From Candidatus Eiseniibacteriota bacterium (GTDB lineage: Bacteria > Joyebacterota > Joyebacteria > Joyebacterales > Joyebacteraceae), in contig JAUWBY010000131.1 of NCBI GenBank assembly GCA_030609605.1, positions 1 through 6,449 of the forward strand: 6,449 bases of DNA, in the 5' to 3' direction. The notes beneath the pieces were generated by a model. The model had not been told where the DNA came from and made no database searches. It saw only the letters and a program-made list of their open reading frames with translations. Below are positions 1-5,586 of the stretch, in pieces. Numbering within the stretch: the first letter of the stretch is position 1; each line of letters starts with the position of its first letter. The translations under genes and the position numbers were made by a program.

Positions 1-828
1 GCCGTCAACCAGATCAAGGAGGAGCTCACGACGCTCCTCCGCGAGGCCCAGGATCGTCTTGGCGGGAAGACGGCCGGTCCCGGGCTCGATCTGACGTTGC
101 CGGGGAGGGTCCCGTGGGTCGGCCGCAAGCATCCGATCACAAGGACGCTCGAGCGTCTTGAGGACATCTTCAAGGGGCTCGGTTTCGAGGTGGCGCTCGG
201 TCCCCACGTGGAGGACGACTTCCACAATTTCGAAGCTCTTAACTTCCCCAAGGATCACCCGGCCCGCGACGCCCACGACACGTTCTACGTCGAGGGTGGC
301 GGGCTTCTGAGAACGCATACGTCACCCGTGCAGATACGCGTCATGCAGACGAGGAAGCCGCCGATCCGGATCATCGCACCGGGACGCGTCTTCAGGAATG
401 AGACGCCCGATGCATCACACGGCTCAGAGTTCTTCCAGCTGGAAGGGCTCTATGTCGACAAGGACGTCCGCTTCGGGGAGCTCAAGGGAGTTCTCGTTAA
501 GTTCCTGAGAGAACTCTACGGAGACGACGTCGGCGTCCGCCTGCGACCTGGCTTCTTCCCATTCACGGAACCGTCGGCCGAAGTGGATGTTCAATGCCGG
601 ATCTGCCGCGGCAGGGGCTGCAGCGTCTGCAAGCAGACCGGTTGGGTGGAGCTGCTGGGAGCCGGAATGGTGGATCCGCGCGTCTTCAGGGCGGTCGGAT
701 ACGATCCTGACGAGGTGAGCGGGTACGCTTTCGGCCTTGGAGTCGACAGGATATGTATGATGATGACGGGTGTTGACGACATCCGGCTTTTCCTGGAGAA
801 CGATCTTAGATTTCTGAGACAGCTGTAG
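1..828 (+). CDS. pheS: Phenylalanine--tRNA ligase alpha subunit, 5'-truncated
   Basis: This is the catalytic alpha chain of the (alpha-beta)2 synthetase that activates phenylalanine with ATP and charges tRNA-Phe in the cytoplasm. The frame is open from base 1 to the TAG at 826-828, giving 275 residues. Bacterial PheS is usually about 325-345, so the first 50-70 residues (start of the tRNA-binding coiled coil) lie before the window. A TTG at base 97 is internal, because coil-like sequence (VNQIKEELTTLLREAQDRL) is readable upstream of it. In window numbering, class II motif 1 is KHPITRT (43-49), motif 2 is PGRVFRNE (127-134) followed by HGSEFFQLEG (140-149), and the substrate-pocket segment FPFTEPSAEVDV is at 186-197. 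Four cysteines (199, 202, 207, 210) precede TGW, a zinc-ribbon-like pattern I recall from other PheS proteins, and motif 3 is GYAFGLGVDRI (241-251). The identification is secure. The first codon is the only thing missing. Confidence 0.97.
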   Translation, partial: AVNQIKEELTTLLREAQDRLGGKTAGPGLDLTLPGRVPWVGRKHPITRTLERLEDIFKGLGFEVALGPHVEDDFHNFEALNFPKDHPARDAHDTFYVEGGGLLRTHTSPVQIRVMQTRKPPIRIIAPGRVFRNETPDASHGSEFFQLEGLYVDKDVRFGELKGVLVKFLRELYGDDVGVRLRPGFFPFTEPSAEVDVQCRICRGRGCSVCKQTGWVELLGAGMVDPRVFRAVGYDPDEVSGYAFGLGVDRICMMMTGVDDIRLFLENDLRFLRQL

Positions 829-840
829 GAGGCAGGGCGA
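827..840 (+). promoter_or_regulatory. pheT ribosome-binding region overlapping the pheS stop
   Basis: AGGAGG at 827-832 shares bases with the pheS TAG and is 13 bases before the pheT ATG, which is long. AGGGCGA at 834-840 has 5-base spacing. The overlap with the stop codon fits ribosome hand-over from pheS to pheT and equal subunit synthesis. This is inferred from position only. Confidence 0.6.
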
Positions 841-845
841 AATCG

Positions 846-3269
846 ATGAAGGCTAGCCTGAAGTGGCTCGGGGATTACGTCGGAATCGAGCTCTCTGCGT
901 CTGAACTGGCGGGCAGGCTGACGGAGACTCTCACGGAGACCGAGGCAGCGAATCTTCACACCGGGGATGTGAGCGGTGTTGTCGCTGCGAGGGTCGTGAC
1001 CGTTGAGAGGCACCCGGACGCCGACAAGCTCTCGGTCTGTGTAGTGGATTGGGGCGACGGTTCGGATACGGTTGTCTGTGGTGCGCCGAACGTCAGGGCC
1101 GGAATGATCTGTGCACTGGCGCTGCCTGGTTCCACGATCGCCGGAGGTCGGCAGATATCCGAAGCGACGCTCCGAGGACGCCGGTCGCACGGGATGCTGG
1201 TCTCCGAAGTGGAACTTGGTGTCGGTGACGATACTGCCGGGATCATGGATCTCGGTCCGGACGTCGAGCCAGGGACTGATGTCGTCGAACTCCTCGGTAT
1301 GGATGAGGAGATCATCGACGTCGACGTTCAGGCGAACAGACCGGACTGCATGGGTCTGCTGGGGATAGCCAGAGAGATAGCTGCGGCCACGGGGAACGAA
1401 CTGCGGCGCCCGTCGTTCGAGCTTGCCGAATCCGGCTCGACTGCCGATAGCATGGTCCGCGTAACAATCGAAGATGACGTCGGTTGTCCACGGTACATCG
1501 CAAGAGTGATATCCGGAGTCACGGTGGGCGAATCGCCCGCCTGGCTCAAGAAGCGCCTTGGCAGCGTAGGCGTGCGTTCCATCAACAACATCGTCGATAT
1601 CACGAACTTCGTAATGCTCGAATACGGTCACCCCGTTCACGCTTTCGACTACGACAAGCTTCACGATCACGCCATCTTCATCAGAAGAGCACAGTCCGGG
1701 GAGCACTTGGTGACCCTGGACGGTGAGGAACGAGCTCTGGAAGACTCGCACCTTCTCATCTGTGACGCGGCTGGTCCGATCGCGCTGGCTGGGATAATGG
1801 GTGGGCAGGCGAGCGAGGTCACGGAAGACACGAGCAACGTGCTTCTCGAGTGCGCCTGGTTCGATCCATCCATCGTGCGCAAGGGAGCGGCTAGTCTTGC
1901 GCTTCGCTCGGACGCTTCGCAGCGGTTTGAGCGGGGCGTGGATCCACTCGTCATGGATGAGGTTGCCGCCAGAGCATGCGTTCTCATGTCCGATCTGGCT
2001 GGTGGAACGGTCGCTCGAGGGAGCGTCTCCGTCGGCAGCGGCTTGTACGAGCCCGTGAGCATTCGGTTTTCCGTGGACAGAGTGCGGCGGATGCTGGAGC
2101 CGGCTGATGTGAGCGATGGGCAGAGCGGATCGACGTTGGATGCGGGGATCATCGGACAACACCTTGAGGCCCTGGGCTTCCGGACGGAGGTCGATCGCAG
2201 CGACCACGATGTGCTTCTCGTGACGGTCCCTTCCTGGAGATCTGATGTAACGGAGTCCGCGGACCTCATCGAGGAGGTCGTGCGGTTGAATGGCTATGAC
2301 CGGGTGAAGCCGGAGGTTCCGTTCCAATCTCTCGCACCAGCTAGAAACGACGCGAGGGACGCGCGCGAGCGGATCCGCGAGATCATGGTGAGGCTCGGTC
2401 TCTTCGAGGTCATCAACAGCTCCTTCATGGCGGAGGGAGCAGGTGAACGCGCGGGCGTCGATGCATCCATAGAGACGGTTGTACTGGCGAATCCGGTGAA
2501 CAAGGAGACGCCCCTTCTCAGGACATCGCTGATGCCTGGGATCTTGGAAGTGGTGCGCGTGAACGCGAACGCCAGGGAAAGCGCGATACGAGTATTCGAG
2601 ATCGGGAAGACGTTTCGCCGCGAGGGCAGGGCCGTAGATGAACGATGGGTTCTGTCAGGTGCTCTCTGGGGGCCTGCGGAGCGTCCGTCCTGGGGCAGTA
2701 GCTCAAGAGCCGTGGACTTCTACGATGCGAAGGGGCTTGTGGAGGCGCTGGGGGAAGCGCTTGAGGTTGACACCCTTGAGACCTCCTGTTACGATGGCGC
2801 GATACTGGATGAGGCTGCCTCAGCCAGACTGTCGATGGGTGGACGGTCGCTCGGGTATGTGGGAGCCGTTTCACAGAGGTCGGCGAAGAGCTGGGGGATT
2901 CCCGACGGTGTCGTCGTTTTTGAGCTGGACGTGAGCACCCTCTCCGGGCAATGTGCAACTGGGGGCAGCTACGAGGAGTTGCCGCGCTATCCTGCCAGCG
3001 GGCGTGACGTTGCCCTGGTTGTTGATTCGGGCGTGGCGGCCGGCAGGATTCTCGACGAGATCCGACAACGAGGCGGCGAGCTTCTGGTTGACGTGAGCAT
3101 ATTCGATGTCTATGCCGGAAAGCAGCTTCCCGCCGGCAAGAAGAGCATTGGGATATCATTCACATACAGATCGCTTGAGCGCACGTTGACAGATAGAGAA
3201 GTAGATGGGTCACACGATCTCATCGTGAAGCACCTGATCGGGAAGTTCAACGCAACCCTGCGCGAGTAG
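846..3269 (+). CDS. pheT: Phenylalanine--tRNA ligase beta subunit
   Basis: This is the non-catalytic beta chain that completes the tetramer with PheS, binds tRNA-Phe and edits mischarged Tyr-tRNA. It is complete at 807 residues (E. coli PheT is 795). Domains in order are: the N-terminal segment (1-40); an EMAP/OB-type tRNA-binding domain (about 40-150, with HPDADKLSVC and VCGAPNVRAGM); the B3/B4 editing domain (about 210-390, with GHPVHAFD at 261-268, LAGIMGG at 314-320 and SDASQRFERG at 355-364); the B5 domain (about 405-490, ending SADLIEEVVRLNGYDRV); the catalytic-like core (about 500-700, with NPVNKETPLLRTSLMPG); and a C-terminal ferredoxin-fold anticodon-binding domain (about 714-807, starting RYPASGRDVALVV). 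The B5 linker around 418-436 (EPADVSDGQSGSTLDAG) looks about ten residues longer than usual. The ATG at 846 starts the canonical MKxSLKWL N-terminus. An AGGAGG at 827-832 overlaps the pheS stop, and AGGGCGA at 834-840 is the better-spaced ribosome site. It lies 17 bases after pheS, so the two are co-transcribed. Confidence 0.98.
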   Translation: MKASLKWLGDYVGIELSASELAGRLTETLTETEAANLHTGDVSGVVAARVVTVERHPDADKLSVCVVDWGDGSDTVVCGAPNVRAGMICALALPGSTIAGGRQISEATLRGRRSHGMLVSEVELGVGDDTAGIMDLGPDVEPGTDVVELLGMDEEIIDVDVQANRPDCMGLLGIAREIAAATGNELRRPSFELAESGSTADSMVRVTIEDDVGCPRYIARVISGVTVGESPAWLKKRLGSVGVRSINNIVDITNFVMLEYGHPVHAFDYDKLHDHAIFIRRAQSGEHLVTLDGEERALEDSHLLICDAAGPIALAGIMGGQASEVTEDTSNVLLECAWFDPSIVRKGAASLALRSDASQRFERGVDPLVMDEVAARACVLMSDLAGGTVARGSVSVGSGLYEPVSIRFSVDRVRRMLEPADVSDGQSGSTLDAGIIGQHLEALGFRTEVDRSDHDVLLVTVPSWRSDVTESADLIEEVVRLNGYDRVKPEVPFQSLAPARNDARDARERIREIMVRLGLFEVINSSFMAEGAGERAGVDASIETVVLANPVNKETPLLRTSLMPGILEVVRVNANARESAIRVFEIGKTFRREGRAVDERWVLSGALWGPAERPSWGSSSRAVDFYDAKGLVEALGEALEVDTLETSCYDGAILDEAASARLSMGGRSLGYVGAVSQRSAKSWGIPDGVVVFELDVSTLSGQCATGGSYEELPRYPASGRDVALVVDSGVAAGRILDEIRQRGGELLVDVSIFDVYAGKQLPAGKKSIGISFTYRSLERTLTDREVDGSHDLIVKHLIGKFNATLRE

Positions 3270-3291
3270 GGTGTTACGGAGTATCATAGCG

Positions 3292-3525
3292 ATGCAGTTG
3301 CCCGGACTTGAAGAACTCGAAGTGCTCGTTACGAGGGCCGTCGACGAGATTGGACGGCTCAAGGGTGAGAACGCCGAGCTCAGCAGGAGGCTCCGGGGTT
3401 TGGGAAAGGAGATAGATGACCTTGCGGCGCAGATCCAGGGCGTCGTATCGGGTCAGAAAATCGATTCCAGAAAGAGGAAGAGGATTGAGAAGAGGCTCGA
3501 GTCCATTGTTGAGAAACTGGGCTGA
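3292..3525 (+). CDS. Small ZapB-like coiled-coil protein (probable cell-division factor)
   Basis: The product is 77 residues, very hydrophilic and almost entirely helical. Heptad-like hydrophobic spacing runs from residue 5 to about 50 (LEELEVLV ... IGRLKGENAELSRRLRGLG ... IDDLAAQI). A basic patch follows (DSRKRKRIEKRLE, about 58-70) and then a short amphipathic tail, IVEKLG. There is no signal peptide or membrane segment. In E. coli, ZapB is an 81-residue pure coiled coil that joins ZapA at the FtsZ ring. Similar length, a coiled-coil core with a GENAEL-type segment and the position directly before zapA support the same role, though coiled coils are easily mistaken for one another. I chose ATG 3292 because GGAG at 3278-3281 sits 10 bases upstream. 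GTG 3271 would add seven residues but has only an AGGG touching it. It begins 22 bases after pheT, in the same likely operon. A generic short coiled-coil protein unrelated to division remains possible. Confidence 0.75.
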   Translation: MQLPGLEELEVLVTRAVDEIGRLKGENAELSRRLRGLGKEIDDLAAQIQGVVSGQKIDSRKRKRIEKRLESIVEKLG

Positions 3526-3645
3526 GATTCAGTGCCCTGCCATTCGCGTCGGTGGTACTGATTGCGACTGGAAGCAGTCTGGTGGGAGGGAGTCTGTGAC
3601 CGACAGGCTGACGAGAATTCACCGGGATGCGAGGCCAGGCAGGAT
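3526..3645 (+). other. 120-base gap upstream of zapA with small hairpins
   Basis: No gene is recognisable here. The zapA frame stays open upstream to an ATG at 3562, but the extra 28 residues (MRLEAVWWEGVCDRQ...) do not resemble any ZapA N-terminus. Two local hairpins are visible. GACTG 3566-3570 pairs with CAGTC 3575-3579 across a GAAG loop. AGTCTGT 3591-3597 pairs with ACAGGCT 3603-3609 (7 bp, one G-U) across a 5-base loop. GGTG 3581-3584 could pair with CACC 3620-3623 around the second hairpin. There is no T-run after either, so they are not intrinsic terminators. They may be a processing site or a structured leader. Confidence 0.4.
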
Positions 3646-3936
3646 ATGAGCGAGATGAGCAGCGTCAAGGTTGAGATCTACGGCTCGGAGTACAGGATAA
3701 GGGGCGACGCCGACCCCGAGCACATTCAGGAGATCGCGCACTACGTTGACAGCAAAATGCGCGAGGTGACTCATGAGACGACTCTGGGGTCGTCACTCAA
3801 GGTCGCAATCCTGGCCGCCCTGAACATCGCCGGGGAGCTTTTCGGCGAGCGCGACGACAGGAACAAGTTGCTCGCACGCGTCGAGGAGCGCGCCGAAGAG
3901 ATGGCGCACTCCCTGCTATCCGAGCTGGAGAACTGA
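3646..3936 (+). CDS. zapA: Cell division protein ZapA
   Basis: ZapA is a small cytoplasmic protein that binds FtsZ, cross-links protofilaments and stabilises the Z ring at mid-cell. The product is 96 residues, usual for the family (about 85-110). The N-terminal half has the ZapA head pattern: SVKVEIYGSEYRIRGDADPEHI, then the helix IAHYVDSKMREVT. The family signature follows at about 50-66 (SSLKVAILAALNIAGEL), and a charged C-terminal coiled coil (residues 67-96, ERDDRNKLLARVEERAEEM) mediates dimer and tetramer formation. The start is either ATG 3646 or ATG 3655. Upstream AGGCAGG (3637-3643) serves either, and both leave the SVKVEIYG strand intact. The preceding coiled-coil gene is its likely partner, and the RNA region after its stop matches the zapA-6S RNA arrangement known from proteobacteria. 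The ATG at 3562 was rejected as the start. Confidence 0.93.
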   Translation: MSEMSSVKVEIYGSEYRIRGDADPEHIQEIAHYVDSKMREVTHETTLGSSLKVAILAALNIAGELFGERDDRNKLLARVEERAEEMAHSLLSELEN

Positions 3937-3952
3937 GTCCTTCGACCGCCTC

Positions 3953-3978
3953 CTTTCATCCCTTCTGAAGGGTGAAAG
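3953..3978 (+). other. Hairpin just after zapA, without a T-run
   Basis: CTTTCA (3953-3958) and CCCTT (3960-3964) pair with AAGGG (3968-3972) and TGAAAG (3973-3978) around a CTG loop. That makes 11 bp with a single bulged T at 3959. It begins 16 bases after the zapA stop. The stem would stabilise a 3' end or mark a processing site. The following bases are ACGCC rather than a T-tract, so it is unlikely to be a standard intrinsic terminator. Confidence 0.6.
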
Positions 3979-3980
3979 AC

Positions 3981-4002
3981 GCCGTTCCCGTGCAGGGACG
4001 GC
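3981..4002 (+). other. Second tandem hairpin between zapA and the 6S-like RNA
   Basis: GCCGT (3981-3985) plus CCC (3987-3989) pair with GGG (3995-3997) plus ACGGC (3998-4002), with a bulged T at 3986 and a GTGCA loop. It starts two bases after the first hairpin and, like it, has one bulged T in the 5' arm. No T-run follows. It ends five bases before the outer stem of the proposed 6S RNA, so it may mark the 5' processing boundary. Confidence 0.55.
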
Positions 4003-4006
4003 AGAG

Positions 4007-4204
4007 GCCGCTGGTGAGATGTCCCGGCGGTCCCCTTCCTCTTCCGGAGCCCCAGCGCTTCGGGCATACGTTATCACATCCTGGCCCGGAACACGCCGGG
4101 ACTCCCATGATCCCGTCCGCCTCTGTCCGGAGGTCGGGAAGGCCCTGCCTCGCAGGTTCAGTGCCGAGGAGCAGTGTGTGGGAACATCGGACACAATCAG
4201 CGGC
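4007..4204 (+). ncRNA. ssrS: Probable 6S RNA
   Basis: 6S RNA mimics an open promoter and sequesters sigma-70 RNA polymerase, mainly in stationary phase. The ends pair in an interrupted closing stem: GCCGCTG 4007-4013 with CAGCGGC 4198-4204, GTG 4014-4016 with CAC 4192-4194, GATGT 4018-4022 with ACATC 4184-4188, and CCC 4023-4025 with GGG 4180-4182. That is 18 bp over a ~198-base span, close to the E. coli 184. The inner terminal stem has CGGG 4061-4064/CCCG 4112-4115, ATCA 4073-4076/TGAT 4108-4111, TGG 4082-4084/CCA 4105-4107 and CCCGG 4085-4089/CCGGG 4096-4100. The 3' side of the large bubble carries a CCTG/CAGG hairpin (4144-4154), as many 6S RNAs do. GTGAGATGTCCC near the 5' end resembles E. 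coli CTGAGATGTTCG by eye. Position directly after zapA is the classic locus. Against it, a local hairpin (CCGCTGG 4008-4014 with CCGGCGG 4024-4030) competes, no promoter or terminator is evident, and the 3' arm overlaps rarA. The exact ends are uncertain. Confidence 0.6.
4166..4180 (+). promoter_or_regulatory. rarA ribosome-binding site and GTG start, inside the 6S-like fold
   Basis: GAGGAG at 4166-4171 is followed, six bases later, by GTG at 4178-4180. It is the best ribosome site in the region and decides the rarA start. In the folded RNA the GAGGAG can pair with TTCCTC at 4036-4041 (6 bp, one G-U), and the G of the GTG at 4180 begins the closing stem. Folding would therefore hide the initiation site. 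The pairing is read by eye, and the regulatory meaning is inference. Confidence 0.6.
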
Positions 4205-5527
4205 AGTCTCTTTGCCACGTCAAGCGCCAAGGCGGCCCCCGTGGGCCTGTCCCGAAGGCTCAGACCTACCTGTCTGGACGAGTATGTGGGGCAGAAGCAC
4301 ATACTTGGTCCGGGGAAGCTCCTGAGGAGGGCAGTTGAGTCGGATCGACTCTTCTCGATGATTCTCTACGGGCCGCCGGGAGTAGGGAAGACGTCACTGG
4401 GGAATGTGATCGCGAACGCGACCGATTCGACCCTCGTCTCGATGAATGCGGTCGAGGCGGGCGTGGCTGATCTCCGGCGCGAGGTGGGGCAAGCAGGTCT
4501 GCGCGGGCGCCGCCGGACGATCCTGTTCATAGATGAAGTCCACAGATTCAACAAGGCGCAGCAGGACGTTCTCCTGGCCCCTCTCGAGGACGATCTGGTT
4601 GTGATGATAGGGGCAACGGTTGAGAACCCGTTCTTCTACCTGAACCAAGCCTTGCTGTCACGGGTCCAGGTGTTCGAGGTCGAACCCTTGTCCGAGGACG
4701 AACTCAGGGAAGTCCTCAATCGAGCACTGATGGACCGCAAGCGGGGTCTAGGAGAATACGTGGTCGAGATGGCCGATGATGCGCTCGAGCATTTCATCGT
4801 CAACTCGCTGGGCGATGCCAGGAAAGCCTTGGGGGCACTGGAACTGGCGGTGCTGAGTACGGCTCCAGACAGAAACGGTGTCGTCAGGGTAACCGGAGAA
4901 GTGGCTTTCGAGTGTCTGAGGACGCGTGTGGCGAGATACGACCGCGACGGTGACTCGCACTATGACATTGCATCGGCCTTCATCAAAAGCATAAGGGGCT
5001 CACAGCCTGACGCGGCGCTGCACTGGATGGCGAGAATGATGGCCGGAGGTGAGGATCCTCGCTTCATCGCGAGGCGGCTGGTCATCTCCGCGGCCGAGGA
5101 TGTAGGTCTGGCGGATCCAGGGGCTCTCGGGATCGCCGTATCGGCTGCGAGAGCTGCCGAGATGCTGGGTCCACCGGAATCGGCATACCCTCTGGCGGAG
5201 GCGGTTGTCTATCTGGCGACCGCGCCGAAGAGCAGAGCATGCGCCGACGCGATAGCGGCCGCCAGCGGAGACGTAGAGGAGGGGCACGTCTCCGCCGTCC
5301 CGGAGCATCTCAAGAGTGCGGGCTACCGGGGCGCTGGAAGGCTCAGGCGTGGAGAGGGATACACGATGCCTGGGTCTGAGGCGGAAGGCAGGAAACAAGT
5401 GTACATGGATGTAGACCGGGTCTACTACCGGCCCGGAGAGACGGGGTATGAGAGGGAGGTCCGGGAGCGTCTCGCGTCGTGGGACGAGGTTCCGCCTGAC
5501 AGCCTGCCTGACGGTGGGCGGAAGTGA
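4178..5527 (+). CDS. rarA: Replication-associated recombination protein A (AAA+ ATPase)
   Basis: RarA (MgsA; eukaryotic Mgs1/WRNIP1) is a tetrameric AAA+ ATPase of the clamp-loader clade. It acts on DNA at stalled forks with SSB. The product is 449 residues from GTG 4178, against 447 in E. coli. Visible are Walker A GPPGVGKT (65-72), Walker B ILFIDE followed by VHRFNKAQQD (115-130), sensor 1 GATVEN (145-150), the arginine-finger segment ALLSR (158-162), and a sensor-2 helix GDARKALGALE (212-222). The RarA-specific C-terminal part has DGDSHYDIASAFIKSIRGS (258-275) and AEDVGLADP (306-314). The N-terminal SLFATSSAKAAPVGLSRRLRP resembles the LF...APLAxRxRP opening common in the family, which favours GTG 4178 over GTG 4241. 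The open frame back to ATG 4019 adds 53 unlike residues inside the RNA element. Two slight oddities are GATVENPFF where GATTENPSF is usual, and MNAVEAG where SAVTSG is usual. Catalytic residues are intact. Confidence 0.95.
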   Translation: MGTSDTISGSLFATSSAKAAPVGLSRRLRPTCLDEYVGQKHILGPGKLLRRAVESDRLFSMILYGPPGVGKTSLGNVIANATDSTLVSMNAVEAGVADLRREVGQAGLRGRRRTILFIDEVHRFNKAQQDVLLAPLEDDLVVMIGATVENPFFYLNQALLSRVQVFEVEPLSEDELREVLNRALMDRKRGLGEYVVEMADDALEHFIVNSLGDARKALGALELAVLSTAPDRNGVVRVTGEVAFECLRTRVARYDRDGDSHYDIASAFIKSIRGSQPDAALHWMARMMAGGEDPRFIARRLVISAAEDVGLADPGALGIAVSAARAAEMLGPPESAYPLAEAVVYLATAPKSRACADAIAAASGDVEEGHVSAVPEHLKSAGYRGAGRLRRGEGYTMPGSEAEGRKQVYMDVDRVYYRPGETGYEREVRERLASWDEVPPDSLPDGGRK

Positions 5528-5586
5528 ATCTGGTGGGATCCACTCCCTAGGACCGCAATTACGATAGAGCGGAGGGGAAGCACACA
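5528..5586 (+). other. rarA-rny intergenic region with rny ribosome site
   Basis: The 59 bases hold GGAGGGGA (5571-5578), a strong Shine-Dalgarno sequence 8-11 bases before the rny ATG. An imperfect stem can form: CCC 5545-5547 with GGG 5574-5576, and CCGC 5553-5556 with GCGG 5569-5572. It would cover that site, but it is short and interrupted. No terminator is visible. TACGAT at 5560-5565 is the only -10-like hexamer and has no -35 partner at normal spacing, so read-through from rarA is the simplest view. Confidence 0.4.

Noticed and set aside
591..2327. 578-codon open frame on the minus strand, antisense to pheS/pheT
   Set aside because: It lies wholly opposite two certain genes, its translation has no recognisable domain, and it is rich in Arg, His, Pro and Ser, as expected for an antisense shadow of GC-rich coding sequence.
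3566..3623. Possible tRNA or T-box element before zapA
   Set aside because: There is no GTTCRANYC T-arm, no acceptor stem, no T-box consensus (AGGGTGG...) and no terminator helix.
3562..3645. 28-residue N-terminal extension of ZapA from ATG 3562
   Set aside because: ZapA normally begins just before the V-x-I-x-G strand, and the extension (Trp- and Cys-containing) does not fit. Its ATG also has no convincing ribosome site.
4120..4175. Possible SRP (4.5S) RNA, from GTCCGGAGGTCGGGAAGG
   Set aside because: The invariant SRP apical motif (GGUCAGGUCCGGAAGGAAGCAGCC-like) and its long unbranched hairpin are absent. The resemblance is limited to a few purine-rich bases.
4019..4177. 53-residue N-terminal extension of RarA from ATG 4019
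   Set aside because: It would make RarA 502 residues, longer than the family norm. The extra sequence resembles no RarA N-terminus, has no Shine-Dalgarno sequence, and lies in the structured RNA.
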